44,685 nt of DNA from an uncultured Candidatus Melainabacteria bacterium (GCA_949915775.1 CATLEG010000005.1:1-44685), one strand, 5' to 3'; counted from the stretch's first letter, positions 18,462 through 29,114 are shown. A program made the numbers and translations. Notes: generated by a model from the sequence alone, not told the origin.

Positions 18462-18578
18462 TTATAAGACGTTAAGACGGTAAGTCGTTAGGACGTTAAG
18501 TTCGTATAGGTCAAATATATATTTTTGAGCGATAGCGAGTGAAATGAACTCATCGCCTATCGTCTTTTAGACTTATAC
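18462..18578. repeat. Second copy of the GACGTTAAGAC element
   Basis: AAGACGGTAAGTCGTTAGGACGTTAAGTTCGTATAGGTCAAATATATATTTTTGAGCGATAGCGAGTGAAA near-identical to 17754-17896. Confidence 0.8.
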
Positions 18579-18753
18579 AATTTGTTAGAACATTAAGTTT
18601 AGGTGCTACAAATATGGAGCGACCATAAAGAACTTATCGTCCTATCGTCTTATCGTCTTTTAGACTTTTCCTTTATTCTACCACTAAAAAATTTTTAAGA
18701 TAAATACTTTGGGCAATGAAAAATTTTTTTGTTCTGCTTAATTTATAATTGCT

Positions 18754-20082
18754 ATGGAAAATTGTGTTAATAAATTACTTTCTGCACTAGGTGAAAATAT
18801 AAAATTAAAACGGGACGAATTTGCTGATTACATTGCATTCCACGGGATAGGTTCTGCCTATAATAAGCGGTGGCTCGGCAATATAGTCCCTGCTGATGTT
18901 TTGAAGCTTTCGGTCAAAGATGCGGTAAACATTATCGCAACTTTGTCGGAAAGCGGTGTTTTTTACGACAAATTTCCAGATTATATTGAAACCCCAAATT
19001 ACGGTGACAAATGGGGAAGATTAGCAAATTATATAGAAATAAATGACCGCGCAATTGCATATATGGATAATGGATGCACATGCAAAGGGATTTTAAGCTG
19101 CATAAAACTTTTGACTGCAATTCCTCCGTCTGCAAAAAGTTGGGCAAATTGCGTAATCCTATCACAGGTATGGCAGAACATTTTCGGTGACGCTTATGAA
19201 AAAGGTCCATTTGAAGAAAATTCTATTTACGGTTTAAGGCTAAATACAAGTTATAGTGATAATATTATAGATTACTCAATTGTTGATAAAATCACACCCG
19301 AAGAACAATTAAAAGCTTTTGTTGATTTAGCACATTTCAGAGGAATAAAAGTCGGTTTCAGACATGTAATTTCAGCTGACCAGATGAAAGTTGCAAAACC
19401 TTATCAGGATGATGAAACTTTTAATTGGAACAATCCAGAACATGTTGAAATTTATATATCTGAATGCGTTAAACTGATGAATTTGGGTTTTGAATGTATG
19501 TTTATAGATTCTGCAAAACACATTGGCGGATATGACATGGGAAATTACAAAGGTGTTGGTGCGCTGCCGGAGTATCATCAAATGCAGTATATTTTGTATG
19601 AAATCAGATGCCGTACCGGAAAAACAGATTTAAGTTTTGTTGGAGAAAAAAGTACATCAGACTTTGAAAGATACAGACTTATGGGTTTGAATGCAGGGAC
19701 TGATTTTATCACCGGCGACAATTTTTATACGGTAAGAGATTTATCAGAAACTCTTAAATACAATAGAGAATATGCCCCTGGAGTCGAGATCACAAATGAC
19801 AATAATGAAGGCGGGCTTTCATATGAACAGAAACTTAATCGTATAAATACAGCTTTGTTCGGATATTATCTTGCAAGTGATAAACTGCCGAGCTTTATGC
19901 AGATGAACGATTTATTTCCTCTGCGATATGACACAACAACTCATCATCTTATGATGACAAATCCATCTTATTCAACAGATGGTACAGCTTTAAGCCACTG
20001 GGAAAATTTATTCACAAAAGATGACGGACGAGATTATAACAGACGCGTCGGTGAAATTTTTGCGTGGGGGCTAAATTGTTAA
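18754..20082 (+). CDS. Divergent alpha-amylase-like (GH13-type) TIM-barrel protein
   Basis: FVDLAHFRGIKVGFRHVISADQ, GFECMFIDSAKHIGGYDMGNY, LSFVGEKSTSDFERYRLMGLNAGTDFITGD. Confidence 0.5.
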   Translation: MENCVNKLLSALGENIKLKRDEFADYIAFHGIGSAYNKRWLGNIVPADVLKLSVKDAVNIIATLSESGVFYDKFPDYIETPNYGDKWGRLANYIEINDRAIAYMDNGCTCKGILSCIKLLTAIPPSAKSWANCVILSQVWQNIFGDAYEKGPFEENSIYGLRLNTSYSDNIIDYSIVDKITPEEQLKAFVDLAHFRGIKVGFRHVISADQMKVAKPYQDDETFNWNNPEHVEIYISECVKLMNLGFECMFIDSAKHIGGYDMGNYKGVGALPEYHQMQYILYEIRCRTGKTDLSFVGEKSTSDFERYRLMGLNAGTDFITGDNFYTVRDLSETLKYNREYAPGVEITNDNNEGGLSYEQKLNRINTALFGYYLASDKLPSFMQMNDLFPLRYDTTTHHLMMTNPSYSTDGTALSHWENLFTKDDGRDYNRRVGEIFAWGLNC

Positions 20083-20219
20083 GTAGATAAGTAGTTAAGA
20101 CAATAGACGATAAGTTCTTTTCAATCGCTACGCTCCATATATTTGTACTTTAGCTCGATATGAACTCAACGTCATAACAACCTACCGTCTTAACGACATA
20201 CAAAAAAAGGAGAAACAAA

Positions 20220-21518
20220 ATGACATTTAATCCATTAGAAGAAAAGGGAATTCCCGTAGAAAAACAAATCAGAAGTTGGCATGAAATTGTCAAAAGACCA
20301 TTTGACAAACATGATATTGACTGTTATTCAAGAACAAGACAAATTTTAATGAACGGTATTGAAGTTGAAGCTTGGAATTTTAAACACAATTTTGCAAGAT
20401 GCTGTCCTGATGCTGATGTAAGAAAACTTATTGCATTATCAAGAAGAACAGAAGATATGCAGCAAACAACAGTTAACTGGTTAACACCTGCTTGCCAGAA
20501 TGTACTTGAAACAACTTTAGGCTATGAACAAGTTGCAGTAGATTTGACAGCTTGGCTTGCTCAAAACGAACCTGATGAATATGTTAAATCAGTTTATGAT
20601 ATGGGTTTGTTAGAAGACTTTGACCACCTTTACAGATACAGCCAATGGGCATATATGATTCATGGCATTGACCCTGATAATATTTTGCAAGGTATGACAG
20701 ATGTTGTATTAAGCCGTCCGACACAAAACCACCATAACTGCAGCGGCGTAAGACTGATGAATCACTATGATAAAGATACTGCATCACCTCAAACTAAAGT
20801 TAATCTTTACACACTTGTTTCAGGCGAACAGCAAACACATAACTTCTATGCCGAACATGGTATGATGTACGGTAATGATGATTTGAGAAGAACTTTCGGT
20901 GAAATTTGCGACGTAGAAGAAGAACACGTAACAATGTATGAAAGTTTAATTGACCCGAACGAAACTCCGTATGAAAAATTACTTCTTCATGAATTTACAG
21001 AAGTCTGCACATATTACAATTGCTACAAAGACGAAGAAAACGATAAATTAAAACAAATTTGGGAAGAATTTCTTGCTTTTGAACTCGGACACTTACAAAT
21101 CGCAGCGGACCTGTTCAGAGAATATGAAGACCGCGATCCAGAAGAAGTTATCGGTAATAAAATAGTTCTTCCATGTCACTTTGAAGAACAAAAAGAATAT
21201 GTTACAAATATTTTAGAAAACGAAATCGACAAACGTCACGACGGTGAAGGCGGTTTCACTACAATAGATGAACTTCCTGAAGATTGGCCAAGCTACAGAA
21301 TTCAAGAAATCGTAAACGGCGAAGGTGCACCATCTGAACAAACAATACAACTGATTAAAACTTCAATAAATATGGATATTGTAACAGCAGACCCGAAACT
21401 TCGCAAAAAAGAACCAGACCTTTTGGAACGAGGACTTGAACCTGAAATGCAAGCTCCAAATACCGTTACTGTAGAAGAATATGAAGAAATGGTCGACGTC
21501 GAGTCTATGGAATTTTAG
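20220..21518 (+). CDS. Large uncharacterised ferritin-like (diiron) superfamily protein
   Basis: ICDVEEEHVTMYESL, LLLHEFTEVCTYYNC, FLAFELGHLQIAADLF ExxH-type helices; AAAGGAG before ATG. Confidence 0.55.
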   Translation: MTFNPLEEKGIPVEKQIRSWHEIVKRPFDKHDIDCYSRTRQILMNGIEVEAWNFKHNFARCCPDADVRKLIALSRRTEDMQQTTVNWLTPACQNVLETTLGYEQVAVDLTAWLAQNEPDEYVKSVYDMGLLEDFDHLYRYSQWAYMIHGIDPDNILQGMTDVVLSRPTQNHHNCSGVRLMNHYDKDTASPQTKVNLYTLVSGEQQTHNFYAEHGMMYGNDDLRRTFGEICDVEEEHVTMYESLIDPNETPYEKLLLHEFTEVCTYYNCYKDEENDKLKQIWEEFLAFELGHLQIAADLFREYEDRDPEEVIGNKIVLPCHFEEQKEYVTNILENEIDKRHDGEGGFTTIDELPEDWPSYRIQEIVNGEGAPSEQTIQLIKTSINMDIVTADPKLRKKEPDLLERGLEPEMQAPNTVTVEEYEEMVDVESMEF

Positions 21519-21610
21519 AACAGAGGACAAGATGTCAAGAAGGCAAGCTTATTTCGTGAGCTTTGCTCACTGATAACAGCTTGACCTCCTGACATCCGAA
21601 CTTCTGTTCT
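21517..21610. repeat. Long interrupted palindrome overlapping the stop codon
   Basis: AGAACAGA..GATGTCA..AAGCT..GTGAGC-TTT-GCTCAC..AGCTT..TGACATC..TCTGTTCT. Confidence 0.8.
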
Positions 21611-21629
21611 TCTATAAAGGAGTATAATT

Positions 21630-21872
21630 ATGAAACTCATGAAAATTCTGAAAATATCAGCTTATACAACAATAATTGCAGCAGGTATATTTATGATTGT
21701 AAAAGGCTGTATGGAAAAACGCAAAAAAGATACTAAAGAAAAAATGATTTTAATTGCAAAACAGCTTAACACAGATATCAAAAATACCGAACGCAAGACT
21801 TCTCCAAAATATCATAAAAAAAATCAAGAAAAATATGATGAAATGTGGGGCAAAGAATCAAGTTGTAATTAA
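21630..21872 (+). CDS. Small membrane/hypothetical protein
   Basis: AAAGGAG RBS; N-terminal TM ISAYTTIIAAGIFMIVKGCM. Confidence 0.65.
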   Translation: MKLMKILKISAYTTIIAAGIFMIVKGCMEKRKKDTKEKMILIAKQLNTDIKNTERKTSPKYHKKNQEKYDEMWGKESSCN

Positions 21873-21879
21873 TTTAAAA

Positions 21880-21912
21880 GTAAACGGATTATATAATCCG
21901 TTTATTTTTTTA
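21880..21912 (+). terminator. Intrinsic terminator
   Basis: AAACGGATTATATAATCCGTTTATTTTTTT. Confidence 0.85.
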
Positions 21913-21942
21913 TAAGTTAATTGTCCAAGTTGCAAAATATAA

Positions 21943-23262
<1,320 letters not shown>

Positions 23263-24522
23263 TTAAAATCTGAATAAACTTTCAAAAATACCTTCCGAAT
23301 ATGTCGGATGGGCAAAACAAACTTTTTTCAAATCATCAATCGTCATGTTATTTTGCATGGCGATTGTTATTTGCTGTATCATTGCAGATGCCTCTTTAGC
23401 AACTATATGCGCTCCGACAATTTTCCCATCCTGCGAAAGAATTTTTATAAACCCTTCTGTACAATTATCACAATGAGATTTGCCAAGAGCAGAAATAAGC
23501 ATATTTGATTTTTGATAAGTACCTTCTTTTAAATCCTGTTCACGTTTCCCAACCCAAGCAATTTCAGGACATCCATAGACAACAGACGGTACAAGGTTTT
23601 CATCAAATTCGATCTCTGATATTTCAGAAATAGCCTGTTTTATTGCAAAATGCGCAAGCTGAATTTTGCCGCAAACATCACCCAACGCGAGCGAGCAAGA
23701 CGGCACCGATACAAATGGGGTTCTTCCTGCCGCAAGTAAAACACATTCCGGTTCCAAAACTTCACCGGATTTGAGAGTTATCACACATTTATCCTTCTCC
23801 CCGATAGTGGGAGAAGGTGTCCGCAGGACGGATGAGGGGGATGTATTAATATACATTTTAATCTTTTTAGATTTAAAAATTCTTTCAACACGTTTAGAAA
23901 CTTCAACATCTGCAAGCGGCAAAAGATGTTCAGCAAGTTCAATAATACTAACCTCTACACCAAATGCTGAAAATATACGCGCCCATTCAATTCCTATTGC
24001 ACCGGAACCTATTATAGCAATACTTTTGGGTAAAGTTTTAAGTTCTAAAATATCATCGGAACTTAAAATAAATTTGTGGTCAAACCTTAACCCCTCAAAA
24101 TCTCTGGGTTTAGAACCTGTTGCAGTAATAATTTTTTCGCAAATGTACGTTTCACCATTTGCTATAATTTTACCATCCTCAATTGATGCTTCAGTATTAA
24201 CAACAACCACACCGGTGTTTTTCAAAGATAATTCCAGTGATTTTCGTAATTTTTCAACAATTTTATCTTTATGTTCAACAACTTTTGCATAATCTACAGA
24301 AATATTTTCTACATTTATTCCCAAATCCGCTGCACATTTCATCTCTTCAAAAATTTCAGCCGAATGTAAAATAGCTTTAGTCGGAATACAGCCTTTATTT
24401 AGACAAGTACCGCCTATTTTATCTTTTTCAAATAAAACTACAGACAACCCTTTTTTTCTAGCCTGAAAAGCTGCCGTATATCCTGCCGGTCCGCCTCCTA
24501 TAATTCCTATATTAAAATTCAT
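23263..24522 (-). CDS. lpd: Dihydrolipoyl dehydrogenase-like flavoprotein, atypical (palindrome insertion and missing central segment)
   Basis: GGTCLNKGCIPTKAILHSAE redox disulfide, GSGAIGIEWARIFSAFGVEV, FAHPTYSEGIFES; 419 aa. Confidence 0.88.
   Translation of the reverse strand: MNFNIGIIGGGPAGYTAAFQARKKGLSVVLFEKDKIGGTCLNKGCIPTKAILHSAEIFEEMKCAADLGINVENISVDYAKVVEHKDKIVEKLRKSLELSLKNTGVVVVNTEASIEDGKIIANGETYICEKIITATGSKPRDFEGLRFDHKFILSSDDILELKTLPKSIAIIGSGAIGIEWARIFSAFGVEVSIIELAEHLLPLADVEVSKRVERIFKSKKIKMYINTSPSSVLRTPSPTIGEKDKCVITLKSGEVLEPECVLLAAGRTPFVSVPSCSLALGDVCGKIQLAHFAIKQAISEISEIEFDENLVPSVVYGCPEIAWVGKREQDLKEGTYQKSNMLISALGKSHCDNCTEGFIKILSQDGKIVGAHIVAKEASAMIQQITIAMQNNMTIDDLKKVCFAHPTYSEGIFESLFRF
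23793..23840. repeat. Palindromic element within the lpd coding sequence
   Basis: CCTTCTCCCCGATAGTGGGAGAAGG plus GTCCGCAGGAC; encodes SPSSVLRTPSPTIGEK. Confidence 0.85.
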
Positions 24523-24567
24523 AAAAACCCTCTCCCTAACCCTCTCCCTTGGAGAGGGAATTTATAA

Positions 24568-25686
24568 TTATCGTGTATAAACTCTCGGTAATCTTACTTT
24601 TAAACGGCAAGTTAACTCATAGTTTATTGTTCCTAAAATTTTTGCCCATTCGTCTATAGAATGATTTTCATCAAGCAATGTAATGACATCACCTGTTTTA
24701 GCCTCAATTCCCGTTATATCAAACATCATTTGATCCATAGTAATATTTCCGATTTGTTTAACTTCATGACCGTTCAAAACTCCGGAAATTTTATTTGATA
24801 AACTTCTTGGTACTCCATCAGCATAACCAAGAGGAATTGTGGCAATTTTTTTTGTTCCATGTGCTACAAAAGTATGGCCATAACTTACACCTTCACCATC
24901 TTTTGCATCATGGATATTAACAATTCTGGCTTTTAAAGACATAACAGGTTTTAATTCAAATTTTCTCGAAACATCTCCAGGTAAGTCCGGATAAAGTCCA
25001 TAAATACCAATTCCGGCACGTCTCATATTTGATTTAACATCATAACACATTGAACCGGCAGTATTTAAGATATGCAGCAACAAACCATCTGTCTCAATTT
25101 GCGATATAACTTTATTCCATCTGTCAATTTGAATTTGAGTTTTTTCTCTGTTTTCTGCATTTGCAAGATGAGTAAAAATCCCTCCAAATTCAAGATAATC
25201 AGCATTTTTAACTTCATTTATAAATTCAACGGCATCATCAATAGAAATTCCTATTCTATTCATGCCTGTATCGAGTTTGATATGAACTTTCGGTTTAATA
25301 CCTGTTCGTTTATACGCTTGTTTACAAGCTTCTAAATGTTCTTTTGAAAAAATCGAAATAATTAAATCTGCTTTAACGGCACTTTCGACAGCCCAAACAG
25401 GAACCGCACCAAGCACAAGAATTTCACAATTAATTTTCGCCTGTCTTAAATCCACACCTTCATCAATTGAAGCAACACCGAGCATATCAGCACCGGATGC
25501 TAAAAGAGTCGGCGCAAGCATAACAGAACCATGTCCGTATGCATCAGCTTTTACAACTGCTAAGAGTTTTGTATTTTTCGGAGTATTTTTTTTAATTTGG
25601 CGCATATTATAAGAAATATTTTCCAGATTAATTTCTACCCAGCTATCTCTATGTATATTTATATTAGTTTGTCTGACATTTTTCAT
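24568..25686 (-). CDS. alr: Alanine racemase
   Basis: LLAVVKADAYGHGSVMLAPTLLASGADMLGVASIDEGVDLR, HIKLDTGMNRIG. Confidence 0.95.
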   Translation of the reverse strand: MKNVRQTNINIHRDSWVEINLENISYNMRQIKKNTPKNTKLLAVVKADAYGHGSVMLAPTLLASGADMLGVASIDEGVDLRQAKINCEILVLGAVPVWAVESAVKADLIISIFSKEHLEACKQAYKRTGIKPKVHIKLDTGMNRIGISIDDAVEFINEVKNADYLEFGGIFTHLANAENREKTQIQIDRWNKVISQIETDGLLLHILNTAGSMCYDVKSNMRRAGIGIYGLYPDLPGDVSRKFELKPVMSLKARIVNIHDAKDGEGVSYGHTFVAHGTKKIATIPLGYADGVPRSLSNKISGVLNGHEVKQIGNITMDQMMFDITGIEAKTGDVITLLDENHSIDEWAKILGTINYELTCRLKVRLPRVYTR

Positions 25687-25747
25687 ATTAAATTCAGTAT
25701 ATTACTAAAAGCATATTAAGGCAAAACTATTACACAAAATACACATA

Positions 25748-25775
25748 AAAAAATAACCCGAAATCGGGTTATTTT
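25748..25775 (-). terminator. Intrinsic terminator of the rpsF-ssb-rpsR operon
   Basis: AATAACCCGA-AA-TCGGGTTATT with T-run on the minus strand. Confidence 0.85.
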
Positions 25776-25794
25776 CTTTCAGTTTTTTGATAAA

Positions 25795-26028
25795 TTAATC
25801 AAAAACGTAATCAATAATTGCAGCTTCTCTTGCGCGTTTAATAGCTCTAACAATCATTCTTTGATGTTTTGCACAATTGCCTGTAATACGACGAGGAATA
25901 ATTTTTCCTGCTTCTGTCAAGTATCTTTTCAATTTTGCAGCATCTTTGTAATCAATTGTTTCAACTTTGTCTGCACAAAGTCCGCAATTTTTACGTTTTT
26001 TCTTGTCATCATTGTTTAATCTTGCCAT
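25795..26028 (-). CDS. rpsR: 30S ribosomal protein S18
   Basis: [63 protein letters not shown]; internal ATG 26028 preferred. Confidence 0.93.
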   Translation of the reverse strand: MARLNNDDKKKRKNCGLCADKVETIDYKDAAKLKRYLTEAGKIIPRRITGNCAKHQRMIVRAIKRAREAAIIDYVFD

Positions 26029-26219
26029 TTTATTTTTTAACCTTTCTACCATTTATTTGTATCACTTATTAAAATCTCGTCAGTCGCTTCGCTTTTGTTC
26101 ACTTTTCAGAAATTCTATCTAAAGTCCAAACGCTTGCTCCCGTTTCTAGCCTTTCTAGCCTATATTTGTGTTACTTATTAAAATTTTGTTTGCTGCCTAC
26201 TTGATGGGTGGCACGCAAC

Positions 26220-26462
26220 TTTTACCAATTTCGGACTTTATATCCAACGCCCAGGTGGTGGGTGGAGCGGCTATGCTCCTCTTGCTCGTTCGCGTTTAAC
26301 GGGTCTACGGCTTTTTACCAATCCTGGACTTTATATTCAATACCCAGGTGGCGGGTGGAACGGCTAGGCTCCTCTTGCTCGTTCGCGTTTAACAGGTCTA
26401 CGGCTTTTTACCAATCCTGGACTTTATATTCAATACCCAGGTGGCGGGTGGAGCGGCACGCT
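26220..26462. repeat. Three-copy tandem repeat, 93-bp period, between ssb and rpsR
   Basis: TTTACCA at 26221, 26314, 26407; each copy has a GGAGCGG...GCTCC palindrome, first two have CTTGCTCGTTCGCGTTTAACRGGTCTACGGC. Confidence 0.9.
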
Positions 26463-26463
26463 C

Positions 26464-26862
26464 CTAAAACGGAATTTCGTCTTCGTTAATTAATTCATTT
26501 GACATATCGTCAGATTCAAATTTAACGATTTCTTCAGTGCCGAAATCAGAACCTGCTGAGACTGATGCTTCGCCCATTTTTTCAATAGTATTTGCATCAA
26601 TTTCATAAATTCTTTTTTCAGAACCATCATCCATTTTAACAGTCGCTGTTTGAAGTCTGCCTTCAACCAGAACTTTTTCACCTTTTGAAAGTGATGAAAC
26701 AGTTTCATCTAGAGCAGTTCTTCTTGAAACAACTCTAACAAGAATTTCATCTCTTTCTCCGATATTAAGAACAAAAGCAGAAACCGCAATATTGTTTTGT
26801 GTAAAACGTTTTTCCGGTGTTCTGTAAACTGTTCCTGTAACTACTGATTTTGCTAATGACAT
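26464..26862 (-). CDS. ssb: Single-stranded DNA-binding protein
   Basis: MSLAKSVVTGTVYRTPEKRFTQNNIAVSAFVLNI...DEIPF acidic tail. Confidence 0.92.
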   Translation of the reverse strand: MSLAKSVVTGTVYRTPEKRFTQNNIAVSAFVLNIGERDEILVRVVSRRTALDETVSSLSKGEKVLVEGRLQTATVKMDDGSEKRIYEIDANTIEKMGEASVSAGSDFGTEEIVKFESDDMSNELINEDEIPF

Positions 26863-26876
26863 TTTTTCCTCTTATT

Positions 26877-27158
26877 CTATTTAGCTAAGAACATTGTTCT
26901 TAAAATATTGTCATTCAATTTTAATTGACGTTTAAATTCAGCAACATTTGATTCAGGCAAGCTGATTTTAGATGTTACAAAGAAACCGTCTCTGAAATTT
27001 TGAATTTCATAAGCTAATTTTTTTCTGCCTGTTTTGTCAGTTGAATCAACTTTACCTTCCAAAGCTGTAACTGATTTTCCTAATGCTTCAATAGCCTTAT
27101 CTGCTTCTTCAGCATCAAGAGTTGGTTTGAATACTGTTAATAATTCGTATGTTTTCAT
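26877..27158 (-). CDS. rpsF: 30S ribosomal protein S6
   Basis: MKTYELLTVFKPTLDAEEADKAIEALGKSVTALEGKVDSTDKTGRKKLAYEIQNFRDGFFVT. Confidence 0.93.
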   Translation of the reverse strand: MKTYELLTVFKPTLDAEEADKAIEALGKSVTALEGKVDSTDKTGRKKLAYEIQNFRDGFFVTSKISLPESNVAEFKRQLKLNDNILRTMFLAK

Positions 27159-27211
27159 TATTTTCTCCTATTCTAGTGTATGAGATAATTCTACCATGGA
27201 AATATTAAATT

Positions 27212-28045
27212 TTACAAGATATAATCTGCAAAAAAACTGTAGTTTGCCGAACCAATTAGAAAAATATCTTGATTAAAATTATCTTTCGAGCCTTGCCATT
27301 CAACAAATACAGCCCCGCCCGGCAGATTTACTTTTACTTTTTGTTCTGTTAAGTTATTTGAAACACAAGCTGCAACACTTGCACATGCTCCGGTGCCGCA
27401 AGCAAGAGTAATACCGCACCCGCGCTCATAAACACTCATATCAATTTCCATACGTGATTTTACTTTTACAAATTCGGTATTGGTTTTTTCAGGAAAATAT
27501 TCGTGTTTTTCAATATAAGGCCCGTATTTTTTTGCAAGTTCCATTGTATCATCTTCTGTTATAATCACACAATGCGGATTTCCCATTGAAACAGGGTTAA
27601 TCTCAAAACTTTTGTCAAGAACTGTTATTGTTCTTTCACCGTAAAATGGGATTTTTTTATCTTCAAATATTGGACACCCCATATTTACTTTTATCAATCC
27701 GTTATCCAACAGTTCTGGTTTAATAATTCCGGCAAGGGTTTTTACACTAAATAATTTTTTATCTACAAGCTTATTATCAGAAACATATTTTGCAAAACAT
27801 CGCATACCATTTCCGCACATCTGAGCAGTAGTTCCATCTGAATTATAAAAATACCAGCCAATATCAACTTCTGTTTCATCGGTTTTTGGAATAATCATTC
27901 CATCTGCTCCAACACCAAAATTTCTGTCACATATTTTTTTTGCAAGTTCGCTCATAGACAAGCCTGTTTTTTCATATTCAGAAAAATCTACTATAACAAA
28001 ATCATTACCGCAGCCTTGCATTTTTGTTATTTTAATTGTTTTCAT
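27212..28045 (-). CDS. dapF: Diaminopimelate epimerase
   Basis: MKTIKITKMQGCGNDFVIVD, DRNFGVGADGMI, AQMCGNGMRCFAKYV, ERGCGITLACGTGACASVAA. Confidence 0.96.
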   Translation of the reverse strand: MKTIKITKMQGCGNDFVIVDFSEYEKTGLSMSELAKKICDRNFGVGADGMIIPKTDETEVDIGWYFYNSDGTTAQMCGNGMRCFAKYVSDNKLVDKKLFSVKTLAGIIKPELLDNGLIKVNMGCPIFEDKKIPFYGERTITVLDKSFEINPVSMGNPHCVIITEDDTMELAKKYGPYIEKHEYFPEKTNTEFVKVKSRMEIDMSVYERGCGITLACGTGACASVAACVSNNLTEQKVKVNLPGGAVFVEWQGSKDNFNQDIFLIGSANYSFFADYIL

Positions 28046-28157
28046 AAAATTCCTTTCAAATTTATAATAACACAAATTAGCCATAAGGCTAATTGCATAT
28101 ACTATTTATTTATAATATCCATATTATTAAGTTACTTTAAGCAACAGGTCTTTTGAT

Positions 28158-28916
28158 ATGACAGAAATTTCTGATTGTGCTGATACGCCGGTTAATTATT
28201 ACTGTAATAAATTAACAAACCAACAGGAAATATTTGTCGCAACTTTAACACATGATTTAAAAAATGTGGTAACTGCACAGATAAGCAGTATGGAAATGTT
28301 AAAAAACGGAAATATCGGTACATTAAATTTGGAACAAACTAATGTTTTAGATTTATTGGTTGAATCTTCAAAGTATATGCAAGATATGATTTTAACTCTT
28401 TTAGACACTTACAAATATGAAAACGGTTCAATTCATCTGGAAAAAGAAAATTTTGACTTAAAAGAAATTGTAGAACGCTGTATTCAAGAAACTTATTCAC
28501 TTGCAACAGATAAAAATTTAAAAATTTCATACATTTCTAACGATGAAGTACTAAATGCAGACAAAAGACAAATTAGGCGTGTAATTTCAAATTTATTAAA
28601 CAATGCAATAAATTATGGTTTTAAAAATTCTGAAATAAAACTTAAATCATACACTAAAAATAAAAAGGTTATTTTTTGCTGTGAGAGTACAAGTCCGGTA
28701 ATTTCGGAAGAAGTTAAAGAACATATTTTTGAAAAATACGTTTGTGAATCACAAAAATATGAAAAAATTGGTTTTGGTTTGGGATTATACCTTGCAAGAA
28801 AAATTGTCGAAGCTCATCAAGGTAAAATTTACCTTAATGCTGAAGGTTTTAAAAATAACTTTATTTTCGAAATTCCAATTAATTCAGGAAAAGATTATTC
28901 ACAAATTATTTGGTAA
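28158..28916 (+). CDS. Soluble sensor histidine kinase (HisKA-HATPase), orphan
   Basis: FVATLTHDLKNVVTAQ H-box, RRVISNLLNNAINYG N-box, GFGLGLYLARKIVEAHQGKI G-box; no TM segment. Confidence 0.9.
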   Translation: MTEISDCADTPVNYYCNKLTNQQEIFVATLTHDLKNVVTAQISSMEMLKNGNIGTLNLEQTNVLDLLVESSKYMQDMILTLLDTYKYENGSIHLEKENFDLKEIVERCIQETYSLATDKNLKISYISNDEVLNADKRQIRRVISNLLNNAINYGFKNSEIKLKSYTKNKKVIFCCESTSPVISEEVKEHIFEKYVCESQKYEKIGFGLGLYLARKIVEAHQGKIYLNAEGFKNNFIFEIPINSGKDYSQIIW

Positions 28917-28918
28917 AA

Positions 28919-29052
28919 ATTTATATACAAGTTTACACTAAATAAGGTCTAAACGTCACCCTGAACTCGTTTCAGGGTCTAATAAATAGGAGATGCTGAA
29001 ACAAGTTCAGCATGACAAATATTTTATATCCAGTGTAAACTTGTATATAAAT
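28919..29052. repeat. MITE-like element, copy 2
   Basis: Perfect 21-bp terminal inverted repeats ATTTATATACAAGTTTACACT (28919-28939) / AGTGTAAACTTGTATATAAAT (29032-29052). Confidence 0.92.
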
Positions 29053-29114
29053 CTCTATAATAACTCCTTGATTAATTATATACTTTTGATATAATTACAT
29101 CAAGGAGAGTGTAT

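Noticed and set aside
23666-24292. 208-aa plus-strand ORF
   Set aside because: Antisense to lpd, which has clear conserved motifs.
26208-26489. 93-aa ORF with 31-aa repeats
   Set aside because: Opposite strand to a ribosomal operon; openness follows from the 93-bp DNA repeat period. Kept as a repeat, not a CDS.
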